Positions 1-10,650 of a stretch of DNA of 64,000 nucleotides are shown here, piece after piece. A program made the translations under genes and the position numbers. Numbering within the stretch: the stretch's first letter is position 1; each line of letters starts with the position of its first letter. The notes below the pieces were generated by a model, which saw nothing but the letters and a program-made list of their open reading frames with translations, made no database searches and was not told where the DNA came from. This stretch comes from Larix kaempferi (Eukaryota; Streptophyta; Pinopsida; Pinales; Pinaceae): assembly GCA_027924585.1 (NCBI GenBank), contig BSBM01000007.1, forward strand, positions 14,680,001 through 14,744,000. Direction: 5' to 3'.

Positions 1-160
1 GAACTAGATCCTTTAACCCCTAAACCGTTGAACCATTCAACCTGTAATCCCACAACCCTAACTCCTAAAGAACCTAACCCACAATCTTTAAAGTCCAAAT
101 CCCTAAGACCTTAAACCTTAATTCCTAAACCCTTAAATCCTTAGGAGCCTTAAACCCCCT
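1..160. repeat. Degenerate CCCTAAA-like telomere-type stretch
   Basis: Words such as CCCCTAAAC, CCCTAAG, TCCTAAACCC and CCTTAAAC recur throughout these 160 bases, a decayed form of the plant telomere unit CCCTAAA on this strand. No run of perfect units remains. It may be an old interstitial telomere-like tract or simple low-complexity DNA. It starts at the window edge, so its true length is unknown. Confidence 0.35.
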
Positions 161-280
161 CTCTTTAGCCATTCATTTATCCACTTTTGAAGTATAGTCC
201 AATGTATGCAAATATTCATGAAGTGTTGAACGTTTGGAATTAAATGGGGTAAACATTGGTGAATTAATGGTGGGAACATT

Positions 281-520
281 ATGCAGGGTCCTGCACGCGT
301 CTTTTTTGCGTACGGGTTAACAACGCGTGCGTGCTTTTTTTGCGTACGCATTAACAATGTGTGCATGCATAGGAGCGCACACACGCTCCTTTTTGCATAT
401 GCATTAACAATGCGTGCACGCATAAGAGCGTGCATGTGCTTATTTTATCTGCGTCAACTCACCGATGTGGAGACTTAGCATTGCCGAAGAAGGAGCGCGT
501 ACGCGTGTTTATACGCGTGT
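281..520. repeat. GC-rich alternating purine-pyrimidine repeat
   Basis: A T-tract followed by GCGTACG or GCATATG, then TTAACAA and GTGCGTGC-type words, recurs at about 303, 334 and 390. Spacing is 34 and then 53 bases. The stretch is full of CG and TG alternation (GCGTACGC, GTGCATGCATA, TACGCGTG). Short open frames on both strands here only reflect the repeat. Confidence 0.55.
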
Positions 521-599
521 GTGAGTGTTTGTTTTTTTTGTGTTCATGCAGTGTCATTGTGATGTTTTTGGGTTCTAGCTTCATGCGAGTACTCATTAA

Positions 600-3080
600 A
601 ATTATTAATGGATTGAATTCAACCATTTGATTGAGATCATCCTTGCTTTGAATTCAACCGTGGATTGAATTCAACCATGGATTGAAGTCAACCTTGGATT
701 GAGTTCAACCATGGATTGAAGTCAACCTTGGAGTGAATTCAACTTTGAACTAAAACTTGGATTGAATTCAACCTTGAATTGAAGTCAGCAAAGGATTGAA
801 GTCAACCTTGGATTGAAGGATACCTTGGATTGAAATCAACCTTGTATTGAATACAACCACGGATTGAAGAAACCATGGCTTGAAGTAAACCTTGAATTGA
901 AACAATCATGGACTGAAGTTGACCTTGGATTGAAGTCAATTTTGAAGATAAACTTGGATTGAAGACAACCTTGGATTGAAGTCAACCTATCCTTGGATTG
1001 AATTCAACCATGAACTATTATTATCTATGGATTGAAGTCATCCATGGTTCAAAGTCAACCATGAACTATTATTATCTATGTATTGAATTCATCCATGGTT
1101 CAAAGTCAACCATGAACTATTATTATCCATGGACTGAAGTCATCCATGGTTCAAATTTAACCTTGCTTAAAAGTCAACTATAGTTTGAAGTGAACTATAA
1201 ATTGAAGTCAACCGTGGTTCAAAGTCAACCTTCCTTAAAATTAAACTCTGGATTGAAGTCAACCATGGATTGAAGTCAACTATGGATTGAAGTCATCCAT
1301 TGATTGAATTCAACCTTAGATTGAAGTCAACCTTGGATTGAATTCAAGCATTAATTGAAGTCAACTTGGATTCAACTTGGATTGAAGCCACATATGGATT
1401 GAAGTCTACCGTATATTAAGTCAACCTTGGATTCAATTCAACATTGGATTGAAGTCAAACATTGATTAAATTCAACTATAGATTGAAGTCTACCGTGGAT
1501 TAAGTCAACCTTGGATTCAATTCAACATTGGATTGAAGTCAAACATTGATTAAATTCAACTATAGATTGAAGTGAACTATGGATTGAATTCATCCTTGCT
1601 TAAAAGTCAACTATGAATTGAATTCAACTATGGATTGAAGTCAACCATGGATTGAAGCGAACCTTGGATTACTGTCAACCTTGCTTAAAAGTAAAAATAA
1701 CATAAAAGTCAACTATGGATTCAATTGCACCATGGTTCAAAGTCAATAAACCACTTTTTAAAATGTGGTTCTTGATTGAGGTCAACCATGGTTCAAAGTC
1801 AACCTTGGATTGAAGTCAATCATTGATTGAAGTGAGTTATGGATTGAAGTTATTAATGTTAAGATTATTAATGGATTGAATTCAATCATTGGATTGAATT
1901 CAATCATTGGATTGAATTCAACCATGGAATGATTTCAACCATGGATTGAAGTCAATCATTGGATGTAAGTCAACCATGGATTGAAGTCAAAGCTATGGAC
2001 TGAATTTAACCATGGATTGAACTCAACCTTTGTTTGAATTAAACCATGAATTGAAGTCAACCTTGGGTTTAAGGCTACTTTGGATTCAAGTCAACCTTGT
2101 ATTGAAGACATCCATGGATTGAATTAAACCATGGATTGAAGTAAACCTTGGATTGAATCCACCATGGACTGAAGTTGAACTTGGATTGAAGTCAACCTTA
2201 AATTGAAGTCAACATTGGATTGAAGACAACCTTGGGTTCAAGTCAACCTTGGATATAATTCAACCTTGAATTGAAGTGAACCTTGGATTGAAGTCGAACA
2301 TGGATTGAAGTCAATCATGAACTATTATTATCTATGGATTAAATTCATCCATGGTTCAAAGTCAACCATGAATTATTATTATCTATGGATTGAATTCATT
2401 CATGCTTCAAAGTTAACCTTACTTAAAAGTCAAATACGGTTTGAAGTAAACTATGGATTAGAGTAAACCATGGCTCAAAGTCATGATTTCTTAAAAGTCA
2501 ACTATGGATTGAAGTCAAACATGAACTATTACTATATATGGATTGAATTCAACCATTATTCTAAGTCAACCTTGCTTAAAATTAAACTATGGTTTGAAGT
2601 CAACCATAGATTGAAGTCAACCATGGTTCAAAGTTAACCTTGCTTAAAACTCAACTATGGTTTGAAGTCAACCATGGATTCAAGTCAACCATGGTTCAAA
2701 GTCAATCTTGCTTAAAAGTAAACTATGGCTTGCAGTCCACCTTTGATTGAAGGTAACCTTGGTTTTTCAAGTCAAACTTTTATTTAAGTCAACCATGGAT
2801 TGAAGTTAGTCTTAGATTTAAGTCAACCTTGGATTGAAGTTAAACGGGTTCAATGTCGACCTTGCTTAAAAGTCAACTATGGTTCGAAGCCAACTATGGA
2901 TTGAAGTCAACCATGGCTCAAAGTAAACCTTGCTTAAAATTCAATAATGGATTGAATTCAACCATGGATGAAGTTAACCATGAACTATTATTGTCTATGG
3001 ATTGAACTCAATCATGGTTAAAAGTGAATATTCCTTAAATTTCAAGTATGTATTGAAGTCAACCATGGTTCAAAATAAAT
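600..3080. repeat. 2.4 kb minisatellite of a 17-bp unit
   Basis: The unit reads GGATTGAAGTCAACCWT and repeats about every 17 bases with much divergence. Each unit holds two dyads: TTGAAGTCAA (often the perfect palindrome TTGAATTCAA) and CCATGG or CCTTGG. Some units carry TTCAAAGTCAACC instead. Divergence is spread along the array, so it is old. No gene is visible in it; the open frame at 998-1183 comes from a higher-order repeat. Confidence 0.9.
1009..1161. repeat. 51-bp higher-order repeat, three copies
   Basis: Units start at 1009, 1060 and 1111, exactly 51 bases apart, which is three times 17. Each contains CATGAACTATTATTATC followed by one 17-bp unit and a TTCAAAGTCAAC block. Related blocks recur near 2318-2400, 2517-2570 and 2975-3010, so the higher-order unit is scattered within the array. 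Confidence 0.8.
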
Positions 3081-3089
3081 GGTAAAATC

Positions 3090-4756
3090 ATGAAATGCTA
3101 AACTTTTTACAGGTTTCAATTCAAGAACCTAACTTTAAATATCGACCAGGGATCATACAAACATCAGACGTACTCTGCATTGTATGTGCACTACTAAGAG
3201 AATCCTAACTTAGAATGATAGAATTTGGGAATGTGAAAGGGAAGTATATGAATCTTCTGTGTTATGAAAGCATAAGCATATTTTGATGAAACCATACATC
3301 TAATGGCTGAAAGCATGAATCTATTCTAATGAAAGAAAAAACATACATCTATTTATTGAAAGCATAAATCTATTCTAATGAAAGAAAAAGCATACATCTA
3401 TTTACTGAAAGCATAAATATATTTAATGAACTTCTTTGGAAAACTCACCTAAGAGAAATAACTATTGGTGCAAAAAGAAATGTGTTAATCTATAAATTCC
3501 CAAGAGAAATCGATATGAATCAAACCTAAAGTAAAAATATTATGAAAACTATTTAGTGCATAAGAATGTGAATCTGTAAAATAGCCTTTACGGAATGTGC
3601 CTATAGGACTACAGACGCCATATATCAAAACTATAGACACTGCTGCATAGAGATACGGATAAAACAATCATTTACAAAAATGAATTCTATGTAGTAAATA
3701 ATTCTTTGAATAATTCACGATTACTTGTTTGATCACAAATAACAAAAATGCATGAATCATAATGTAAATACAACACAAAACTCCTGTCCTACATAATGAG
3801 GGTGCCCTTCGCAAATCATATTACAGGAGCTAATTTAGAATTATAAACTCATAGATGATGTAAAATGTTGTTTCTTCATTAAGATGGTATAAAATCCATA
3901 TCAACCGTAAAACTTGAGTGCTGTGAAAAAATGTCTGAAAATGCAAAATAACAAAAATGCATAAGATGCTTTCATGTTATGCATGTGCCTCTACTTATTA
4001 CAAAGTTTCAACCAATTCCCTTCATTTGGAATCACGAGATCAGTCTACTTTAGATTTGTCCCTAGAAATTAGTAAAGACTGATAGAGTGACATCAAGTTC
4101 TTCTTCTACTTCTTTATGATATTAGTTGGAACTTGACTTTCCGATCTTCATAGTTGTCTTTAAACCTGCACTTATTCACACATGGTGCTCATCCACTTGA
4201 TTAGCGATTAGAAACATGCTAATCATAGAAAATATTACTACTTAACCAACATGATTCCATAGTCAATCAAATAAAATCCTAGCCTACAGAAAGAGGTGAG
4301 TTTGGCTTAGTTTCTTACTCTCTAAAGGTAAAATGGAATTCTCTTGATACCTATATTGTTGCCCCATCATTTCCCCCAAAATTGAATATGTTACACATCC
4401 TTGTGTAACCTATCCTGTTGTTCGATGACTTCTCTGATGTCCCATGCAATGACCTAAGGTGCCCCTTTCTAATGGTAGTACTTTTGACTCTGTTCTTCTT
4501 TGTTCCAATCCCTCCTTTCTTCTTCCTCATTGATACTTTCATTGACTAACAGGGGAAGGAAGAATGGTGGGCTCAACTTCATTCTAATCCATTTGAGATT
4601 ATTCTTCAACAAAGATTCTTTGTACAATTTCTCTCTGATCAGAGCGACATCCAACCTATGGGGGGAATGTGGCTCTCTCCTTTTCAGGTCTCCTGAAATT
4701 CTTTTCCATCTATCCCTTATGACCTATTGTACTTCCACAAAGGTGTTAAATGCCAA
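3090..4756. other. AT-rich stretch without a recognisable gene
   Basis: Short open frames at 3485-3667 and 4351-4796 occur on both strands. None shows a domain or motif I recognise. Apart from the 49-bp tandem repeat at 3265-3430, I see no structure. Confidence 0.5.
3265..3430. repeat. 49-bp tandem repeat, about three copies
   Basis: Units beginning TGAAAGCATRAATCTATTC start at 3308, 3357 and 3406, a strict 49-base spacing. A poorer copy starts at 3265. Each unit continues with AATGAAAGAAAAA and CATACATCTATTTA. Confidence 0.8.
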
Positions 4757-4959
4757 TTTCATTAAATTTGGTCATATTAGGCAAATTTCGGTCTAAGAAA
4801 GTGTGAATTTAGACTATGAAAGTGTCAATATCAACCTTTCTAAAGTGAAAATATAGGTTCTGAAAGTGGCATTATTGGCTTTGAAAAGTGTGTTTTTCTA
4901 TTCGAATAGTGTGTTTTTTTACTACTTATGAACCTTAAAATTGCATTTTTTTGTTGTAA

Positions 4960-5165
4960 AACTATGAATTTTAATTCAAAAAGTGTGAAGTTCAAATCAA
5001 AAAATGCAAATTTGATTTGAAAAGTGTGAATTTCAAATAAAAAAATGCAAATTTTCATTTGAAAAGTGTGAATTTCAAATCAAAAATGCAATTTCTGATT
5101 TGAAAAGTGTGAATTTCAAATACAAAAACTGCAATTTTTTATTTGAAAAGTGCAATTTTCATTTG
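4960..5165. repeat. 41-bp tandem repeat inside dispersed repeat copy 1
   Basis: AAAGTGTGAA recurs at 4980, 5021, 5063 and 5104, spacing 41-42. Between them lie TTTCAAAT and AAAATGCAAATTT blocks. It is an expansion of the AAAGTGTG motif found singly in the other copies of the dispersed repeat. Confidence 0.75.
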
Positions 5166-6154
5166 TAAATGTTCAACATTTTAAGGTGAAAAGTTCAATG
5201 TCTAAAATATTCAGTCATTATTTGAATAACAAGTCAATCAGTTCTTGTTTCTTTTTTGATACAATATCAAAAATATCTATATTTTTACAGAAATAAATTT
5301 AATAGTTTCCAAATGAGGCAGGATTTCTCTACGTAATCTATATAGGCACAACTTACTTACACAGTAGTAACCAGTAGATGGTGTATTCATCATCACAATA
5401 GTAATTTTCCCTCAATTCCTAGATGCTCGTGGACATTCTAGATGCTCGACGTTTGCTCGCGCAACTAGGTTGATAGACATAATAGAAGGATTGCAACAAA
5501 ATATAAATTTGTTGGGATAAGATCACATCAAACGAATAGAATACCGGGAAGAAGAAGGGTCGACCTCCCCTTCATTTATGAGGGAATTGTAAACATATTC
5601 AACCTACGGAGGCTACAATTTCAATTCATGTATATCCAAAAGGTGAACAATGTAAGATTACTGAGCACAGTAAGGGGAATTCGATCCTTCGTTTACGTGA
5701 TAAGTATAAAAATATTTGATCTACGAAGGCTATGACGATAATTCCTGACTTTCGAATTCTGTTATAAATAGTAGGGATCCGAACATCAGCTAATTTATAA
5801 CATATAAAAATGGTTTCTCTTGAATTCCATTGTCCGACAAGAAGGATCGACCACCCCTTCTTTTCGTAGTTAATTGTGAAAACCTTTATCCAACAAGTCA
5901 GCTATATCCATAATGGAGAACATAAGAAGGATCGACTAACCCTTCTTTCAGTGTCGAACTATTATGAAAAGAATATTGAGAATCAGAAGGGTTGGCCGAC
6001 CCTTCAATTACGAGGGAATTGTAAAAATAGAACACCTTGGAGAAAGAGTGGGCGCTCTTTCTCTGAGAATATTTCCACTTTCCAGCAAAGACTTTGAAGC
6101 AAAACTTCTATAAATTTTGTTGTTAAAATGTTGATATCTAGTAACCAAGGGTGA

Positions 6155-6160
6155 CACGTG
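6155..6160. promoter_or_regulatory. G-box (CACGTG) in dispersed repeat copy 1
   Basis: CACGTG lies in the context TGACACGTGG, an ABRE/G-box-type site for plant bZIP or bHLH factors. The matching place in copy 3 has two CACGTG sites (10528 and 10551). In copy 2 the site is TGATACATGG and so is lost. Confidence 0.4.
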
Positions 6161-6385
6161 GAATGCTCAGATTGTGACACATGGCATATTTGATTTTAAA
6201 ATTAGTTTAAAGATTACATATAAACAAATATTAAGTATATTAATGGTACCATTTCAATATAAACATATGTATTTAACTTCTAAAAGAAATAATTTTTCTA
6301 TTTAAAAAAAACAAAAAGAAAGAATGATTCTATTTTAAAAAATATAATAGTATTCGTATAATGCTACTATATTACTTTTTTATAT

Positions 6386-7788
6386 AGAGTGGTATAACTG
6401 TGTACTAACTGCATGCCTATGCCTATCTTACTATTATTAAAGCATAAAAAATACTTATTTACTGCCTTATTTCATGCTAATTGCATCTCTTCCTTACGCC
6501 CATGCATGATGTCTTCCTTACTAATGCTTTTAAAATAATCCCGCACTTTGGAATTTATCATTTTTTCGTAATTTCGATTATTGTTGCAACCCGAACTAGA
6601 ATATGGAAAGTGGAAGATGGATGTATTTCTGAATGAAGACATTGCTTAAACAAATCCTTTCAATAAACAAGATAACTACTGGCACATTGAGTATAGAAAG
6701 GTTACTAATTTTTTTATTACGGATTTAAAACTTATAAATATTTATTTTTCCAAAATTAGTAATGAAGATAGATGGGATGGATGGGTAACGGTAATTATCA
6801 CAGTATGGAGGGATATCATCTCTGTAAATTTTTGTTGAGTAAGATATCATCTCTATAGATTTTGCTGGAGTTATTGTACAATTATATAGAAATTCGTGAC
6901 CAAACCTGGAAATTGACGGCGTGTAGAACGTATTTATTCACTCAAACTTATTTGACAGGTCTGCCTGGAATTTACCTGTCAGTGTCTACAGGCATGCCTA
7001 ATTTAAACCCGTCAAATTGACGTCCACCAAATTCATTTATCCATCATATATAAATACTAGTAAAATTACTAGTTTGGTACGTGTTGCAATTCAACAGTTT
7101 AGTAATTAAGATTGGGAAGATTTACATGGTTTAATGAATTGAAAATTTTCATCATATTTATGCTTGTTTGATGCACTTGTGACCTAAGTGTAGTGTGCTT
7201 ATTTGATGCACTTGTGACCTGAGTGTAGTGTGGAATCTTTTAGAGGGAGACGAAATGGATTTTTGTGCCAAATTTGATGTAAATAAAAAATACCAGCTTG
7301 CTTGAGGTATGTCAATTTTTTTCAAGTTTCGTATGGCTTAGGGAGTTCTATTTTGATGATTTTGAAAAGTAGTAATTGGTATTTTTTCTATGGAATTCCT
7401 ACTTTTTAAAACTTTTTCGATGGTATTTTTTCGATGGTATTTTTTCAATGGAATTCCTACTTTTTTAATTTTTTTATGGAAGCTATGTTTTGTTGTTGGT
7501 TTTTAGGTTTTTTTACATCCTTTTGACTTTTAATTTTGTGTAATATTTTGTGAATAAACAAGACATTGAATAAGAGAACAACAATATGCTTACTATAAAT
7601 TGTAAATATAAAAAAATTGATGTCTGTAAATTTACATAAAACATAAAATGGCAGACACTAAAAACATGTTAATGTCATCAAATTTTGAATTGACAGGTAC
7701 ATAAAATTTGAAATTCCAGGCCTGTTCGTGACATTGACGGGGAATTGGAAGGTAATTGTACAAGTAAACTTCACTTCAACGAGCATTA
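6386..7788. other. AT-rich region without a gene; small direct repeat
   Basis: No coding frame is visible. ATGCACTTGTGACCT occurs at 7171 and 7206, a 35-base tandem duplication. An inverted pair TGACAGGT/ACCTGTCA lies at 6953-6960 and 6974-6981. A pyrimidine-rich block with GGTATTTTTTC and GGAATTCCTAC words repeats at about 7378-7470. Confidence 0.5.
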
Positions 7789-8306
7789 TGGATGACCATC
7801 GTCAGGAGGAATAGGTGAAGAGGAAGAGGCTTAACAGGGAAGAGATCCCTTTGGAAGATAGTTGCATAGCCTCTTCTTCTCATAGGACTATCTAGAGGGA
7901 ATCTAGGATTTTTGAACTGGACCTACTGTCGGCAGTGCAGAAGGAAATCGAAGGTGTGGAGCAAGAGATCTGGAAAAATATTGGTAAAGATACCCTGCAT
8001 GAGGAATGGCAGAAGTTGGAAAATTGCGTCATGCACCCAGGGAACAATGTTGGTCGTTTAACCCTGTACGAGCGAACTGTTTCCCTTTACTGGGTAATGA
8101 AAAACTTGGTTGGGTATGCTCTTAGGGACTGTATGGAAAAAGAGGATCTGGTACAGAACTCGCTTGAAGATGAATCTAGGGAGATGAACCGCAAGATGGA
8201 ATTCTTACTGCAATCCATGGAACTTCATATTCCTGATGCTCCCACGATTGTGCAAGAAGAAAATGCTCAAGGTCGTTTCCTAGATTTTCCTTATATTTTA
8301 CTGTAA
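7789..8306 (+). pseudogene. Broken unrecognised gene fragment, part 1
   Basis: One frame runs from ATG at 7789 to the stop ending at 8306, with two internal stops (one about nine codons in, one about 27 codons later). The uninterrupted part from 7935 is 123 residues. It is acidic and helical-looking, with a GVEQEIWKNIGKD stretch, a YERTVSLYWVMKNLVGYALRD stretch near residues 46-66, and a Met/Glu-rich tail. I do not recognise the family. The fragment at 8961-9299 has similar character, and the DNA between contains a copy of the dispersed repeat. The two may be pieces of one gene or retrocopy split by that insertion; this is inference. Confidence 0.4.
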
Positions 8307-8571
8307 TTCTATTATGTTCTTTATTGATCGGGGGTTGTTTATCCTATGTATTTGGTGTGTTTTTTGGGTTTATATCACTATGTTGTGTCTGTGTATGCTT
8401 AGTTCTCGGTTTAATAGTATTTTGGTTAGGAAGTTTTGGTTGATCTTCAGGATGTTTCAGCTGAAAGTTACAGCTTCTCTAAGTCGAGCTTTTGGCTATG
8501 GGTAGAATAGTCATACAACATCTCTCTTTCTTTGTAAGGCCCGAAACCTGGTTTTGTAGAAGATACAGAGA
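8307..8571. other. Spacer between two coding fragments
   Basis: A T-rich, intron-like stretch. A 63-codon open frame (8314-8505) is rich in Phe, Leu and Cys and has no recognisable motif. It may be intron or 3' UTR of the fragment upstream. Confidence 0.3.
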
Positions 8572-8913
8572 GCTTTGAAAAGTGTGTTTTTCTATTTGAA
8601 TGGTGTGTTTTTTGACTACTTATGAACCTTAAAATTGCAGTTTTTTTGTTAATGTTGATATCTAGTATCCAGGGTGATACATGGAACGCTCATATTGTGA
8701 TACATGGCTTATTTGATTTTTAAAATTATTTTAAAGATTGTATAAATGAATATTAAGGATATTAATGGTACCATATCAATATAAATATATGTATTTAACT
8801 TATACAAGAAATAATGTTTCTATTTAAAAAATAAATAAAAAATAATGTTTCTATTTTAAAAAAATAGAATAGTATTCGTGTAATGCTATTATATTAATTT
8901 TTTATATAGATAG
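8572..8913 (+). mobile_element. Dispersed repeat, copy 2 (internal deletion)
   Basis: The AAAGTGTG part (8572-8650) passes directly into the TGTTGATATCTAGTA part (8651 on), so the middle part with GGCCGACC words is missing. The 3' end holds the AT-rich block ending near TTTTTATATAGA, as in copy 1. It sits between the fragments at 7789-8306 and 8961-9299. Confidence 0.65.
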
Positions 8914-8960
8914 GGAAACAGGACGTTTCGGCCCATTCTCTAACCTCTTCTCTCAATTCA

Positions 8961-9299
8961 ATGGCGGGCCTCGCAGACGGAATGATGTTCCTAAAGTCCA
9001 GTGTGGAAGACTTCCAACAACACCCGTGAAAGGTTTATGAGGTAGTTTGCTTGGGCATCAAAGCGCAGAGAGAGTCAGTCGATGCAATGAGGTATATATC
9101 TCATCAATTAACCTATCATGACTCGAGAATTGATGATTTGGAACGCAATTTGATTGAACTTGTGGGGATAGTGGATATTATAAAAGATGAAATTTTGAAG
9201 ATGGCCAGGATGTCACAGTGTAGCCCCTGCCAGGAATCCCCCTCTGTGGACATGAGAATTACTGAGGAAACCTCTGTTTATAAGCATAATTTTTTTTAA
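8961..9299 (+). pseudogene. Broken unrecognised gene fragment, part 2
   Basis: The frame starts at ATG 8961, meets a TGA at 9027-9029 and then stays open to 9299. The residues after the stop look like a heptad-rich coiled coil: hydrophobics recur in ISHQLTYHDSRIDDLERNLI and VGIVDIIKDEILKM. The tail is Cys/Pro-rich. I do not recognise the family. Downstream, a tract ending TTAAAAAAAAG near 9543-9552 could be the poly(A) tail of a retrocopied transcript. Such short coiled-coil proteins also occur as gag-like or unknown ORFs of plant retroelements. Confidence 0.35.
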
Positions 9300-10076
9300 A
9301 AGAGATCCCTACTTCGATGAGTTGTTACCTCCATTTTGGAAAGTTTGAATGTTTTTTTTCATCTTGTTAAATTTCCAATTTGTAAATTTTCAACCCTCCC
9401 TTGTAGTTATAAATACTAGGCAGCAAATTAGAAACTATTATAGAGCCATACTGGGAAATCTATTTATGCTCCCAAGATCTCCTTTTTGTAATGAATGGTT
9501 GTGCACAGCCTTTTGAATACAAAATTAATTACCCCGCTTCTGTTAAAAAAAAGTAGGTCGATTGTGGAGTTTTGGTAATTTTGAATAACGTATATGATTG
9601 ATGTGAAGATTTAAATCGTTTAAAGAGCGTTAACCCCCATGAGGAGCATGAGGGCATGACGAAAAAACAACGCTTGATCCTTATATGTATGGACCTTTTT
9701 AGAAATGATTCTTATCTTAGAAAGAGCGATCGATCCTTTCTCAATGTTTTCCAATTTGGGGTCGGGGAAAGTAGATGGTCAGAAGAAAGATCCTCAAAGC
9801 TCATGCAATCCATTTAGAGATATATGTGTTAGATGGCTAAGGACGCCTATCCTTTATTGATACCGCCGAATATAATTCATAATTCAAATATGTAAAGAAA
9901 ATTCATGTATAATATTTAACTCTTACTAATAGTATATTATCTCGATAAATATTTCCAACCTCTATGGTCCAAGGGATCCTTTTAAGAAGGAACAACCACT
10001 CCTTCCTCAAACAATTATTCACTTGTTCATCCATCATCGCTTTGAGTGACTTCCAATGAAAACAAATTAGGAAAAT
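9300..10076. other. No gene seen; possible retrocopy 3' end
   Basis: Contains a TATAAATA word at about 9418 and an A-tract at about 9543-9552. The latter follows sequence resembling a plant polyadenylation region (TTTTTGTAATGAATGG). I see no coding frame. Confidence 0.35.
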
Positions 10077-10650
10077 TGAAACTTATTAAATTTGGACATA
10101 TTAGGAAAATTTTGGACTAAGAAAGTGTGAATTTAGACTTTGAAAGTGTCAATATCAACCTTTCTAAAGTGAAAAAACAGGTTCTGAAAGTGGCAATATT
10201 GGCTTTGAAAAGTGTGTTTTTCTATTTAGATAGTGTGTTTTTTGACTACTTATGAACCCTTATCCAGCAATTTAGCTATATCCATAATGGATAACACAAG
10301 AAGGCTCGACCGACCCTTCTTGCAGTCTCGAAATATTATGAAAAGAATATTAGGAATAAGAAGGGTCGGCCGACCCTTCATTTACGAGGGAATTGTAAAA
10401 ATAGAACACCTTTGAGAAAGAGTGACCGCTCTTTCTCTAAGAATATTTCCACTTTCCAGCAAAGTCTTTGAAGAAAAACTTCTATAAATTTTGTTGTTAA
10501 AATGTTGATATCTAGTACCAGGGGTGACACGTGGAACGCTCAGATTGTGACACGTGGCATATTTGATTTTTAAAATTAGTTTAAAGACTGTATAAACGAA
10601 TATTAAGGATATTAATGGTACCATTTCAATATAAACATATGGATTTAACT
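10077..10650 (+). mobile_element. Dispersed repeat, copy 3
   Basis: This copy has the AAAGTGTG part to about 10258, then a short form of the GGCCGACC part (10259-10500), then the TGACACGTGG part. The 41-bp array of copy 1 is absent. It contains a perfect 20-bp palindrome at 10360-10379 and two CACGTG boxes at 10528 and 10551. At about 10666-10790 the terminal AT-rich block of the family follows in inverted orientation (CTATATAAAAAAGTAATATA and on). Confidence 0.6.
10360..10379. repeat. Perfect 20-bp palindrome
   Basis: GAAGGGTCGGCCGACCCTTC equals its own reverse complement. The equivalent place in dispersed repeat copy 1 (about 5977-5996) has one base changed (GGGTTGGCC). Confidence 0.9.

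Larger units (their letters stand above)
4757..6385 (+). mobile_element. Dispersed non-autonomous repeat, copy 1 (longest)
   Basis: This stretch has three parts. The first (4757-4954) holds the motif AAAGTGTG several times. The middle (about 5540-6120) carries AAGGGTCGRCC/GGCCGACCCTT words. The last (about 6127-6385) contains TGACACGTGGAAT and an AT-rich end. The same parts recur in the same order at 8572-8913 (middle missing) and 10077-10650 (middle shortened), and the middle part alone at 15880-16190. There is no credible coding frame. It is probably a non-autonomous transposon or LTR-derived element with deletion derivatives; the ends and any target duplication are not resolved. Confidence 0.6.

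Noticed and set aside
998-1183. 61-codon open frame with a repeated NYYYLWIE peptide
   Set aside because: It arises from the 51-bp higher-order repeat, whose length is divisible by three; nothing else supports a gene.
600-3080. Array of short repeats as a CRISPR
   Set aside because: Units are contiguous 17-mers without spacers, strongly diverged, in plant nuclear DNA.
4351-4796. Overlapping open frames on both strands as a gene
   Set aside because: No motif or codon bias favours one strand, and the right end runs into the dispersed repeat.
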